Shown here: piece by piece, positions 1 to 5,915 of the stretch | Numbering within the stretch: the stretch's first letter is position 1 | How the letters are laid out: the number at the start of each line of letters is the position of its first letter | Source of the DNA: Prevotellaceae bacterium | GTDB taxonomy: Bacteria; Bacteroidota; Bacteroidia; Bacteroidales; Bacteroidaceae | Direction of reading: 5' to 3' | NCBI GenBank assembly: GCA_021204885.1 | Contig: JAJPYP010000110.1 | Location: 1-7,221 of the forward strand | DNA: 7,221 nucleotides | Translations under genes and position numbers: made by a program | Notes under the pieces: generated by a model | What the model was told of the DNA's origin: nothing | The model's input: the letters and a program-made list of their open reading frames with translations, nothing else | Databases searched by the model: none

Positions 1-265
1 TAAGGAATACTATCCTTACACCCTAAGAAAAGCTTTCCTTAGATTCAGCCGATTGTTAAAATTGGAAGGATGTAATGCGATGCACGGAATGGCTTGACAA
101 TTTGTCTTTAAACCGACCGAAACACTGTCTTTCCGACAAAACGGCCTTTTTAGCCCCATTTTGAAGGGGTATCCGATAGGTGCGCGGAATATTTGACACG
201 CCGTCCGTTAAGCACGCTTGAACCCGCCTTGTAAGCACACTTCCATGCCCCTCTAACCGTCCGTT
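1..265. other. left-edge region without a supportable gene
   Basis: This AT-richer stretch lies downstream of the leftward MATE gene. A rightward frame from base 2 is open for 31 codons up to a TGA at 95-97 and could be the tail of a gene entering from the left, but I recognise nothing in it. A leftward 60-codon frame (238-56) also resembles no family. There are small symmetries: GACAA-T-TTGTC at 96-106, TGTC/GACA arms at 126-138, and a CCGTCCGTT direct repeat at 201-209 and 257-265. None has the strong GC stem plus T-run of a clear intrinsic terminator for the MATE gene. Confidence 0.5.
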
Positions 266-1585
266 TCACCGTCCTTTTCCCGTCTGCCGGCGGAAGCGCA
301 GCCAGAACATGAGTCCCGCGGCGGTCAGCCCGAAGGGGAAGGCCATCCACACGCCGGGCAGCCCCCAATGCAGCACGAAGCCGCACAGATAGCCCACGGG
401 CAGGGAGATGAAGAAGTAGGCGACAAGGGCGATGTACATCATGGGCTTCACGTCGGAAATGCCGCGCAGGGCGTTGGCGAAGTTGATTTGTAACCCGTCG
501 CCTATCTGGTAGAGGAAGAAGGGGAAGAAGAGCGTGATTACCAAGGAGGAGACCGCGGCGTTCTGGGTAAACCAGCCGCCCATCTGCCCGCGCAGCAGGA
601 AGATGACAAGGAGCAGCACGGCGGCCATCATAAGAATAAGGTGGAAGCCGGCGTAAGCCGAGCGGCGCACGTTCCCCAAGTCGCCCCCGCCGTGGAAGTT
701 GCTCACCCTCACGGCCACGGCCGCACCCATACCGTAATACATCATGTAGGTGAACTGGGCGATGGTAAGCATGATTTGGTGGGCGGCCAACGCCGTGGTG
801 CCTAACCATCCCACCATGATGGTGCTCAGGCTGAACGAGGCGGTCTCCATGCCCATCTGCAAGGCGATGGGCCAGCCTAATGCGTTGAGCCTGCGGAACA
901 TGCCTTGGGGCCAACCCTTCTGAAGGAAGCCCACCCGGTAGCGGCGGTAACGGCGGCCACGCCACAACACGATGGCGAAGCCAAGGGCAAGGGCCAAGCG
1001 GGAGACAAGGGTGCTGACGCCCGCGCCCATGAGCCCCCACTGGGGCAAGCCGCACTTGCCGTAGATGAGCAGGTAATTGCCCGCGACGTTCAAGACGTTG
1101 CCTCCAAGCACGATCCACATGCCGGTCTTGGTGTCGGTGATGCCGTCGGTGAACTGCTTGAAGCCGTTGAAGAGCATCAGGGGAACGAGCGAGACAAGTT
1201 GCAGCAGGTAGTAGGGCTTGATAAGGGGGATGAGCTCTTCGGGTTGTCCCAACCGCTCCAAGTCGCAGTAGAGCAGGACCATGACCAACGTGGCGAGCAG
1301 CCCCTCCAAAGCGTTGGCTATAAGGCTGCATTTCAATGCCCTGCCCGCCCCGGCATAATCGCGGTTGCCGAAAAGGGAACCTACCACGGGGGTGAGCCCG
1401 TTACTGAAGCCCATGCCGAAAATGAAGCAGAGCAGGAACATGTTGTTTACGAAGGCGGCCGCGCCCAGCTCTTCCGTGCTGTGGTGGCCTATCATCATCG
1501 TGTCGGCGAATCCCATCAGGATGTTGCCCAATTGCCCTATGATAATGGGCAATCCCAATAGGACAAGGGGTTTGTAGTGTCTCAT
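266..1585 (-). CDS. MATE family efflux transporter, NorM type
   Basis: This encodes a 439-residue inner-membrane protein predicted to export organic cations or drugs in exchange for Na+ or H+. Hydrophobic segments run through the whole length, consistent with the twelve helices of the family, and the length is normal. Helix 1 carries the FADTMMIG motif (Asp28), followed by GFKQFTDGITDTK (141-153). The second half opens with LGWPIALQMGMETASFS (236-252, Glu247), then GDGLQ (362-366, Asp363) and ALRGISD. By recalled alignment, Asp28, Glu247 and Asp363 correspond to the cation-site acids Asp36, Glu255 and Asp371 of Vibrio NorM. The ATG at 1585 starts just before helix 1, as is usual. The gene lies 77 bases downstream of the N-acyltransferase gene on the same strand, so cotranscription is possible but not shown. 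The substrate cannot be read from sequence. Confidence 0.93.
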   Translation of the reverse strand: MRHYKPLVLLGLPIIIGQLGNILMGFADTMMIGHHSTEELGAAAFVNNMFLLCFIFGMGFSNGLTPVVGSLFGNRDYAGAGRALKCSLIANALEGLLATLVMVLLYCDLERLGQPEELIPLIKPYYLLQLVSLVPLMLFNGFKQFTDGITDTKTGMWIVLGGNVLNVAGNYLLIYGKCGLPQWGLMGAGVSTLVSRLALALGFAIVLWRGRRYRRYRVGFLQKGWPQGMFRRLNALGWPIALQMGMETASFSLSTIMVGWLGTTALAAHQIMLTIAQFTYMMYYGMGAAVAVRVSNFHGGGDLGNVRRSAYAGFHLILMMAAVLLLVIFLLRGQMGGWFTQNAAVSSLVITLFFPFFLYQIGDGLQINFANALRGISDVKPMMYIALVAYFFISLPVGYLCGFVLHWGLPGVWMAFPFGLTAAGLMFWLRFRRQTGKGR

Positions 1586-1603
1586 TCAAGCTTGGATTGT
1601 AGG

Positions 1604-1635
1604 GGCATGCCGCCGCGCACGGGACGTCGCATGCC
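1604..1635. repeat. inverted repeat GGCATGC/GCATGCC between glsB-like and MATE genes
   Basis: Seven-base arms at 1604-1610 and 1629-1635 pair perfectly across an 18-base GC-rich loop. The core GCATGC is itself a palindrome, so the arms are also near direct repeats. The element fills much of the 77-base gap and is not followed by a T-run on the leftward strand, so it is not a canonical terminator. It could be an RNA hairpin that modulates MATE expression, an operator, or chance in GC-rich DNA. Confidence 0.3.
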
Positions 1636-1662
1636 GTGTGTATGTACTTGTTATGGGGCTTG

Positions 1663-2610
1663 TCATTTGACTCCCTCGCACTCCTTGCGGATGAACGACT
1701 CGATGTGGCGGATGCGCTTTTCGGCGAGGATCTCGTCTACGGCTATCAAGATGCCCGTCTCCTCCACGTCGCCGAACCCATAGTTGATGGCCGTGCCGAA
1801 CATGCGCATGGTGGGGCTGAGCCCCATGTAGGCGTTGATGAGCGGCGGTATGTTGTAGCCCAACTTGCGGATCTCTCCGTTCAGGATGCGGTAGTCTTCC
1901 TTGAAGGAGTCTTTGTTGAAGAGCGCTTCCAGCTCTTTCTCGTCCGATTCCAACGACAGGGGCTCTTTCGCGGTGATGAGCCGCTCCTTGTCGGCGAAGT
2001 GCTTTTTGAGGAAGTAGAGTATCATGTCGCGGCTGCGGCGGTTGTAATTGGGGTACATGGTCATCTTGCCGAAGAAGTATTTCACGGTGGGCATCACCAC
2101 GGTCAAGGCGCCTAATCCGTCCCACAGGTTGTCCAACGCGAAGAGACCTTTGCTGCCCGCACGGCTCGACTGGTACTCCAACGTGACGAAGGAACGACCC
2201 AGTTCGATGGTGGTGGGAAGATACTCTTTCAGGAACTTATCGGAAAAGTTGAACATGTGCGCGGTGGCAAGGACAGGCTCTCCTTTCTCGTCGAAACGCA
2301 CGTCGGTACCCAAGATGTAACGATAACCTCCCAATATCTCCTCGGCTTCGGGGTTCCACACGATGAGCTGCTTGTAGGGATGCTCCATGAGGTCGTATTC
2401 GTCTATATCCACCGACAAGCCCGTGCCCCCGCCTGCCGAGCGGAAGGCGATCTCGCGCAAGCGCCCTATCTCTTTCATGATATGGGGCGAGTCTTGGGCG
2501 GTGACGATATAAATCTGGTTGTTGCTCTTGTTGGTCATGCGCAAGCGCTTCTCTTCGGTCAATTCCGCTTTGAGGGCCGCTTTGCTTATGGGTGCGATAA
2601 TATCTTCCAT
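1663..2610 (-). CDS. glsB: GNAT-type N-acyltransferase for amino-acid lipids (GlsB/OlsB-like, 'putative hemolysin' family)
   Basis: This 315-residue soluble protein belongs to the acyltransferase family often labelled putative hemolysin (COG3176). The family includes OlsB, which N-acylates ornithine with a 3-hydroxy fatty acid from acyl-ACP, and GlsB of Bacteroides, which makes N-acyl glycine. Visible hallmarks are IYIVTAQDSPHIMKEIGRLREIAFR (33-57), the glycine-rich GGGTGLSVDIDEYD (60-73), ILGGYRYILG (92-101) and the conserved ELGRSFV (136-142). The start is an ATG only 7 bases after the stop of the O-acyltransferase gene, with no Shine-Dalgarno sequence, which fits translation within an operon. 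The pairing strongly suggests that this enzyme makes the mono-acylated amino acid and its neighbour adds the second acyl chain. Glycine rather than ornithine as substrate is inferred from the likely Bacteroidales host. Confidence 0.85.
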   Translation of the reverse strand: MEDIIAPISKAALKAELTEEKRLRMTNKSNNQIYIVTAQDSPHIMKEIGRLREIAFRSAGGGTGLSVDIDEYDLMEHPYKQLIVWNPEAEEILGGYRYILGTDVRFDEKGEPVLATAHMFNFSDKFLKEYLPTTIELGRSFVTLEYQSSRAGSKGLFALDNLWDGLGALTVVMPTVKYFFGKMTMYPNYNRRSRDMILYFLKKHFADKERLITAKEPLSLESDEKELEALFNKDSFKEDYRILNGEIRKLGYNIPPLINAYMGLSPTMRMFGTAINYGFGDVEETGILIAVDEILAEKRIRHIESFIRKECEGVK

Positions 2611-2617
2611 AATCGTT

Positions 2618-3478
2618 TCAATATCGTTGGTTTTGTGGGGAAACAGCTAAATCATACACAATGTCCTTCACGTAAGCCGCCCACCGGGCAGGGGTTCGGG
2701 TCTTGTCGAAGGTTTGCCACGGAATGGGCTTGCCTATGGTGATGTGGAATGTCTTGTGGCGGTTCTTGAACATCTCGTCGGCCAAATAGAGCATGGCGAT
2801 GTTGAACTTGATGCCCAAGGCTTGGCACACGTTGGCAAGGTTGTAGAAAAAGTTGGAGTTGCGTCCCTCGAAATGGATGGGCACCACGTCGCGCCGGGCG
2901 GCCACGCTCTTCACGATGAAGGTCTTCTTCCATTCCAAGTCCTTGATGGCCCCTTTCTTGCGGCGCGAGCAGAGCCCGGCGGGGAACATGATGAGCTGGT
3001 CATCGGAAGCGAAGCCGGCCTCCACTAACCGGGGCAGGTCCTTGGCTTGCTTGCCCGTCTTGTTGATGGGGATGCACAAGGGGGCCAGTCCGCGCAGGTT
3101 CATAAGCAGGTCGTTGACGAGGTATTTCACCTTGCCGTTGTAGTGGCGGCCCAATATATACCCCAACGCCAAGCCGTCCTGTCCGCCCAAGGGATGGTTG
3201 GAGACGAAGGTGTACAAGCCTCCGTGGGGCAGGTTCTCTTCTCCTTTCACGTCGAGCTTGGTATCGAGGAACTCGAGGCCCGCACGCACGAACTCCACAC
3301 CGTACTTGTCGTTGTTGGCTGAAAGGAAACCGTTCACTTCGTCTTGATGGACAATCCGCTTGAGATAGGAAACGACGAAACGCGGTATATATTTGGATTG
3401 CTTCGGGGCCTTTTCCCGAAGTATCTTGTCTATATCTATCAAAAAGGGCACGTCGTCCATCAGCTCTTGGATATACAT
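2618..3478 (-). CDS. glsA: PlsC-like O-acyltransferase for amino-acid lipids (GlsA/OlsA-like)
   Basis: From the ATG at 3478 this is a 286-residue lysophospholipid-type acyltransferase, predicted to O-acylate the hydroxyl of an N-acyl amino acid made by the adjacent GlsB-like enzyme. Family blocks are visible: FVSNHPLGGQDGLALG (91-106) is the catalytic His-Asp block, FPAGLCSRR (165-173) is the glycine block and VPIHFEGRNS (199-208) is block four. The catalytic block is spaced HX5D rather than the usual HX4D, a variant I associate with this subfamily. The frame extends to a TTG at 3508, but that codon lies inside the promoter, so I prefer the ATG at 3478. A second ATG at 3460 is also possible: it would give 280 residues, has AAGAG just upstream and leaves a more normal leader. 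This is the first gene of the leftward operon. Confidence 0.87.
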   Translation of the reverse strand: MYIQELMDDVPFLIDIDKILREKAPKQSKYIPRFVVSYLKRIVHQDEVNGFLSANNDKYGVEFVRAGLEFLDTKLDVKGEENLPHGGLYTFVSNHPLGGQDGLALGYILGRHYNGKVKYLVNDLLMNLRGLAPLCIPINKTGKQAKDLPRLVEAGFASDDQLIMFPAGLCSRRKKGAIKDLEWKKTFIVKSVAARRDVVPIHFEGRNSNFFYNLANVCQALGIKFNIAMLYLADEMFKNRHKTFHITIGKPIPWQTFDKTRTPARWAAYVKDIVYDLAVSPQNQRY

Positions 3479-3486
3479 TGAATGCG

Positions 3487-3519
3487 CAAAATTAAAGCAT
3501 CTTTTCAATTAATTGCAAA
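3487..3519 (-). promoter_or_regulatory. Bacteroides-type promoter of the glsA-glsB operon
   Basis: Read on the minus strand there is a TTTG at 3519-3516, 21 bases, then TAATTTTG at 3494-3487. This is an exact match to the Bacteroidales housekeeping consensus (-33 TTTG, -7 TAnnTTTG) at a normal spacing. Transcription should begin about 4-8 bases further on, near 3483-3479, almost touching the ATG at 3478. The mRNA would therefore be leaderless or nearly so for that start, or carry a leader of about 20 bases for the ATG at 3460. Confidence 0.75.
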
Positions 3520-3567
3520 GAATCGTCGGAAAACTACACCCATAGGGTATCAAAAAACGCCCGATAG

Positions 3568-3581
3568 CTGTCAATTGATAG
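3568..3581. repeat. imperfect 14-base palindrome in the divergent region
   Basis: CTGTCAATTGATAG is symmetric at 12 of 14 positions around a perfect TCAATTGA core. It is flanked by a looser inverted pair, CAAAAAAC (3551-3558) and GTTTTTGG (3581-3588). It lies about 50 bases upstream of the glsA -33 box and 115 bases upstream of the sigma gene, where an operator for either divergent unit could sit. No binding protein is known to me. Confidence 0.3.
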
Positions 3582-3628
3582 TTTTTGGCCTAAAGAAAGG
3601 CAGCATTACTCCCATGCCGGCGAAGAAT

Positions 3629-3648
3629 GCGGTGTAAACTTGCACCGC
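3629..3648 (+). repeat. inverted repeat GCGGTG/CACCGC upstream of the sigma gene
   Basis: Six-base GC-rich arms at 3629-3634 and 3643-3648 pair perfectly, and a T-G pair could extend the stem to seven over the loop AAACTT. The loop region also reads TAAACTTG (3635-3642), one mismatch from the Bacteroidales -7 consensus, but no good -33 box lies upstream. It could be a leader hairpin or an operator of the sigma gene. Confidence 0.3.
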
Positions 3649-3657
3649 GAAATAAGG

Positions 3658-3668
3658 AGTGACTCACT
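3658..3668. repeat. 11-base palindrome AGTGA-C-TCACT
   Basis: This is a perfect odd palindrome (five-base arms around one C) ending 27 bases before the sigma gene ATG. It overlaps an AAGGAG at 3654-3659 that is too far from the ATG to act as its ribosome site. It may be an operator or chance. Confidence 0.22.
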
Positions 3669-3695
3669 ATCTATTCAAAACGCATCTTTACTTAT

Positions 3696-4199
3696 ATGAA
3701 CAAGAACTTATTCAGAAATGAATTGATCGGCATGCAGGATGAACTGTTCATGTATGCCGTAAAACTCACCACCAATCGTGAGGAGGCCAAGGAACTGCTG
3801 CAAGAGACCACCTACCGGGCGTTGCGCTGTGAGGAGATGTATGAATCGGGCTCCAATTTCAGGGGTTGGATATATACCATCATGAACAACACGTTCTTGG
3901 ACCAATGTCGCCACGTGGCCAACGAGCGTGACTTCTTGGGCGAACGGGAGAGCCTGACCCTACGCGACGTGATACGAAAGCACGCCGACGACGACACGGA
4001 CCAACTGCACGACAACAAGGAGCTGCATCGCATCGTGGAATCGCTCGAGGACGATTACCGCACTCCCTTTTACCTTTACGCATCGGGGTTCAAATACCAT
4101 GAAATCGCCGATAAAATGGGCATTCCCATCGGCACCGTCAAGAGCCGCATCTTCTACGGACGCGAGGAGTTGCAGAAAAAGCTGCGTGACTTCTATTGA
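3696..4199 (+). CDS. ECF-type RNA polymerase sigma factor
   Basis: This 167-residue protein has the two-domain layout of extracytoplasmic-function sigma factors and nothing more. Region 2 spans about 8-75, with LTTNREEAKELLQETTYRAL (24-43) and NFRGWIYTIMNNTFLDQCR (54-72), which would contact core polymerase and the -10 element. A charged linker (about 76-108) follows. Region 4 is about 109-163, with the helix-turn-helix FKYHEIADKMGIPIGTVKSRIFYGREELQKKL reading the -35 element. The ATG at 3696 is the first possible start after an in-frame TGA at 3660. No anti-sigma or sensor gene is adjacent: upstream is a divergent lipid operon and downstream the dcw cluster. An envelope-linked role is inferred from these neighbours only, and the regulon is unknown. 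Confidence 0.93.
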   Translation: MNKNLFRNELIGMQDELFMYAVKLTTNREEAKELLQETTYRALRCEEMYESGSNFRGWIYTIMNNTFLDQCRHVANERDFLGERESLTLRDVIRKHADDDTDQLHDNKELHRIVESLEDDYRTPFYLYASGFKYHEIADKMGIPIGTVKSRIFYGREELQKKLRDFY

Positions 4200-4201
4200 C
4201 T

Positions 4202-4226
4202 GGGAGTGTGTCAAAAGACACACCCT
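4202..4226 (+). terminator. hairpin just after the sigma gene, possible terminator
   Basis: GTGTGTC (4206-4212) and GACACAC (4217-4223) form a perfect 7-base stem with an AAAA loop. Flanking GGG and CCT can add pairs around one mismatch. It begins two bases after the sigma stop codon. No T-run follows, so it would be a weak or Rho-assisted terminator, or an RNA-stabilising 3' hairpin. It does separate the sigma gene from the mraZ promoter region. Confidence 0.45.
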
Positions 4227-4278
4227 CGGCCGGTACCTGCTTATCGGCTTTCCTAAACCGTAGCCAATGCCACATTCC

Positions 4279-4314
4279 CCCCACTTTTATCCCCTTTGAT
4301 TGCCCCTTTATTTC
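4279..4314. repeat. three degenerate 12-base tandem repeats starting CCCC
   Basis: CCCCACTTTTAT, CCCCTTTGATTG and CCCCTTTATTTC follow one another without gaps at 4279, 4291 and 4303. Read on the minus strand they give AAAGGGG-like units, resembling but not matching the TGGG core bound by MraZ, and with a 12-base rather than 10-base period. They lie about 60-100 bases upstream of the probable mraZ operator, in the 235-base gap between the sigma gene and mraZ. Confidence 0.4.
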
Positions 4315-4372
4315 CAATCGGTTAGTTTATTAACAGCATGTTGAAAACTTATTTTTAAAGTTTTGCTTGTTT

Positions 4373-4406
4373 TTTGTGGGGAATTGTGGGGAATTGTGTA
4401 TTTTTA
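4373..4406 (+). promoter_or_regulatory. probable promoter of the dcw operon
   Basis: TTTG at 4373-4376 is followed after 22 bases by TATTTTTA at 4399-4406, which fits the Bacteroidales -7 consensus TAnnTTTG except for the last base. The spacing is slightly long. Transcription would begin near 4411-4414, giving a leader of about 20 bases before the mraZ ATG. A second TATTTTTA at 4350-4357 lacks a good -33 partner. Confidence 0.42.
4375..4404 (+). promoter_or_regulatory. MraZ operator-like direct repeats
   Basis: TGTGGGGAAT occurs twice in perfect tandem (4375-4384 and 4385-4394), followed by a decayed third unit TGTGTATTTT (4395-4404). The cores are TGGGG-aattg-TGGGG-aattg-TGTAT. MraZ of Escherichia coli binds TGGGN direct repeats separated by 5 bases upstream of its own operon, and this is the same layout with a one-helical-turn period. 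The two good units fill the spacer between the proposed -33 and -7 boxes, so bound MraZ should block polymerase. This implies autorepression of the whole dcw operon. Confidence 0.8.
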
Positions 4407-4423
4407 CGGTCGAATAACCGTAA
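4404..4423 (+). repeat. inverted repeat in the mraZ leader
   Basis: TTACGGT (4404-4410) and ACCGTAA (4417-4423) are perfect 7-base arms around the loop CGAATA. The repeat overlaps the end of the proposed -7 box and the expected transcription start, and ends 11 bases before the mraZ ATG. As only part would be transcribed from the proposed start, it is more likely a DNA-level site than a leader hairpin, unless transcription begins further upstream. Confidence 0.35.
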
Positions 4424-4434
4424 GCAGGGCGAAC

Positions 4435-4959
4435 ATGCGTTTTTTAGGCAATATCGAAGCGCGGACCGATACCAAAGGAAGGGTCTTTATACCGGCCGGC
4501 TTCCGCAAGCAACTACAGGCTGCGTGCGAGGAGCGGCTCGTCTTGCGTAAGGACGTGTTCCAGGATTGCTTGGTGCTCTACCCTGAAAGCGTTTGGTTCA
4601 AGACGCAGAACCAACTGCGGTCGCGGCTGAACAAGTGGAACGCCAAACACCAGCAACTCTTCCGGCAATTCGTCAGTGATGCGGAGATTATGATACCCGA
4701 CGGCAACGGACGCATCCTTTTGCCCAAACGCTACTTGCAAATGGCCGGCATAGGGAGCGAGGTGCGTTTCATCGGCATGGACAACACCATTGAGATTTGG
4801 GCGAAAGAGAAGGCCGAGAAGCCGTTCATGGATGCCGAAGATTTCAGCGCCTCCTTGCAAGAAGTGTTAGGAAGCGGTTGGGCAGCCGAGCAGGACGGGC
4901 GGGAAGCGATGGAGAATGCGGAACCGACGGATAAAACCGATGGGAGGGGTAGCCGGTAA
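4435..4959 (+). CDS. mraZ: MraZ, transcriptional regulator of the dcw cluster
   Basis: This 174-residue protein has two SpoVT/AbrB-like half repeats, each with the family signature: DTKGRVFIPAGFRKQL (12-27) and DGNGRILLPKRYLQMAGI (89-106). MraZ forms a ring that binds TGGG direct repeats upstream of its own gene and regulates the division and wall cluster. Such repeats are present at 4375-4404. The ATG at 4435 gives the canonical MRFLGN start. The frame is open further up to a TTG at 4363, but that would place the operator and promoter inside the gene. The protein is longer than the roughly 150 residues common in the family because of an acidic, low-complexity tail from about 135 (rich in Glu, Asp and Ala). 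It is followed after 17 bases by rsmH. Confidence 0.96.
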   Translation: MRFLGNIEARTDTKGRVFIPAGFRKQLQAACEERLVLRKDVFQDCLVLYPESVWFKTQNQLRSRLNKWNAKHQQLFRQFVSDAEIMIPDGNGRILLPKRYLQMAGIGSEVRFIGMDNTIEIWAKEKAEKPFMDAEDFSASLQEVLGSGWAAEQDGREAMENAEPTDKTDGRGSR

Positions 4960-4976
4960 AGAGCCTGCACGAAGAA

Positions 4977-5912
4977 ATGATGGCAAACGAAGCGATGACA
5001 TATCATGTACCCGTATTGTTGATGCCCGCCGTGGAGGGATTGAACGTACGATCCATGGGAACGTATGTGGACGTGACCTTCGGCGGCGGCGGCCACTCGC
5101 GCGAGATCCTATCGCGCTTGCAGGCAGGCGGGCGGCTAATAGCTTTCGACCAAGACGAGGATGCCGAGCGCAACGTCATCGACCACCCTTGCTTCACCTT
5201 CGTGCGCGGTAATTTCCGCTACTTGCGCAACTTCCTGCGTTACCACGGCATTGAAAAGGTGGACGGTATCTTGGCCGATTTGGGGGTCTCTTCCCACCAC
5301 TTCGACGATAGTGAAAGAGGTTTCTCGTTCCGTTTCGACGGCGAATTGGACATGCGCATGAACAAGCGTGCCGGCATCACGGCGGCCTGTATAGTCAACA
5401 CCTACGACGAGGAGCGGTTGGCCGACGTGTTCTACCGTTACGGGGAATTGAAAAACGCCCGCAAGTTGGCCGCCGCCATCAAGGAGGCACGTGCCGTGAA
5501 AGAGATAACCACCATCGGGGAGTTTATAGAGACGGTGCAGCCGCTCTTCCCGCGTGAACGGGGTAAGAAAGAGCTGGCCAAAGTGTTCCAAGCGTTGCGC
5601 ATCGAGGTAAACCACGAGATGGAGTCATTGGAGGCGATGCTGAACGCCGCGACCGCCGTTTTGAGACCGGGCGGACGGTTGGTGGTCATCACCTACCACT
5701 CGATAGAAGACCGTATCGTGAAGAACGTGATGCGCAGCGGCAATGTACAAGGCAAGGCCGAACAGGATTTCTACGGCAACCTGCTCTCGCCCTACAAAAT
5801 CATCAACAACAAGGTGATTATGCCCAGCGAGGAGGAGGTCGCGCGGAATCCACGCTCCAGAAGCGCCAAGTTGCGCATCGCCGAGCGGTTGACACTAGGG
5901 ACAACGATATAA
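4977..5912 (+). CDS. rsmH: 16S rRNA (cytosine-1402 N4)-methyltransferase RsmH
   Basis: RsmH (formerly MraW) transfers a methyl group from S-adenosylmethionine to N4 of C1402 in the decoding centre of 16S rRNA. The 311-residue protein is full length for the family. The SAM site shows in VDVTFGGGGHS (31-41) and FDQD (57-60). Further signatures are DGILADLGVSSHHFD (96-110), RGFSFRFDGELDMRM (114-128), FQALRIEVN (204-212), GGRLVVITYHSIEDRIVK (232-249) and the C-terminal NPRSRSAKLR (291-300). The ATG at 4977 is taken as start; ATGs at 4980 and 4995 would shorten it by only 1 or 6 residues. There is no strong ribosome site. It sits 17 bases after mraZ and 12 before the FtsL-like gene, as in most dcw clusters. 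Confidence 0.97.
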   Translation: MMANEAMTYHVPVLLMPAVEGLNVRSMGTYVDVTFGGGGHSREILSRLQAGGRLIAFDQDEDAERNVIDHPCFTFVRGNFRYLRNFLRYHGIEKVDGILADLGVSSHHFDDSERGFSFRFDGELDMRMNKRAGITAACIVNTYDEERLADVFYRYGELKNARKLAAAIKEARAVKEITTIGEFIETVQPLFPRERGKKELAKVFQALRIEVNHEMESLEAMLNAATAVLRPGGRLVVITYHSIEDRIVKNVMRSGNVQGKAEQDFYGNLLSPYKIINNKVIMPSEEEVARNPRSRSAKLRIAERLTLGTTI

Positions 5913-5915
5913 AAC

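Noticed and set aside
56..238. 60-codon leftward frame downstream of the MATE gene.
   Set aside because: It has no recognisable family, start signal or context. It is kept only as a note in the left-edge entry.
150..1331. Long leftward open frame of 393 codons overlapping the MATE gene.
   Set aside because: It is an alternative frame of the MATE gene, held open by high GC content. Its translation is rich in Arg, His, Pro and Leu and shows no family features.
905..1561. Rightward open frame of 218 codons opposite the MATE gene.
   Set aside because: It is the antisense shadow of a well-supported transporter gene, with no recognisable domain.
3479..3508. Ten-residue N-terminal extension of the GlsA-like protein from TTG.
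   Set aside because: The codons overlap the -7 box of a consensus promoter, so they would not be transcribed from it.
3654..3659. AAGGAG as a ribosome site for the sigma gene.
   Set aside because: It ends 36 bases before the only possible ATG, and the frame is closed by a TGA at 3660.
4363..4434. N-terminal extension of MraZ from a TTG start (24 extra residues).
   Set aside because: It would run through the operator repeats and promoter, and known MraZ proteins begin close to the MRFLGN position.
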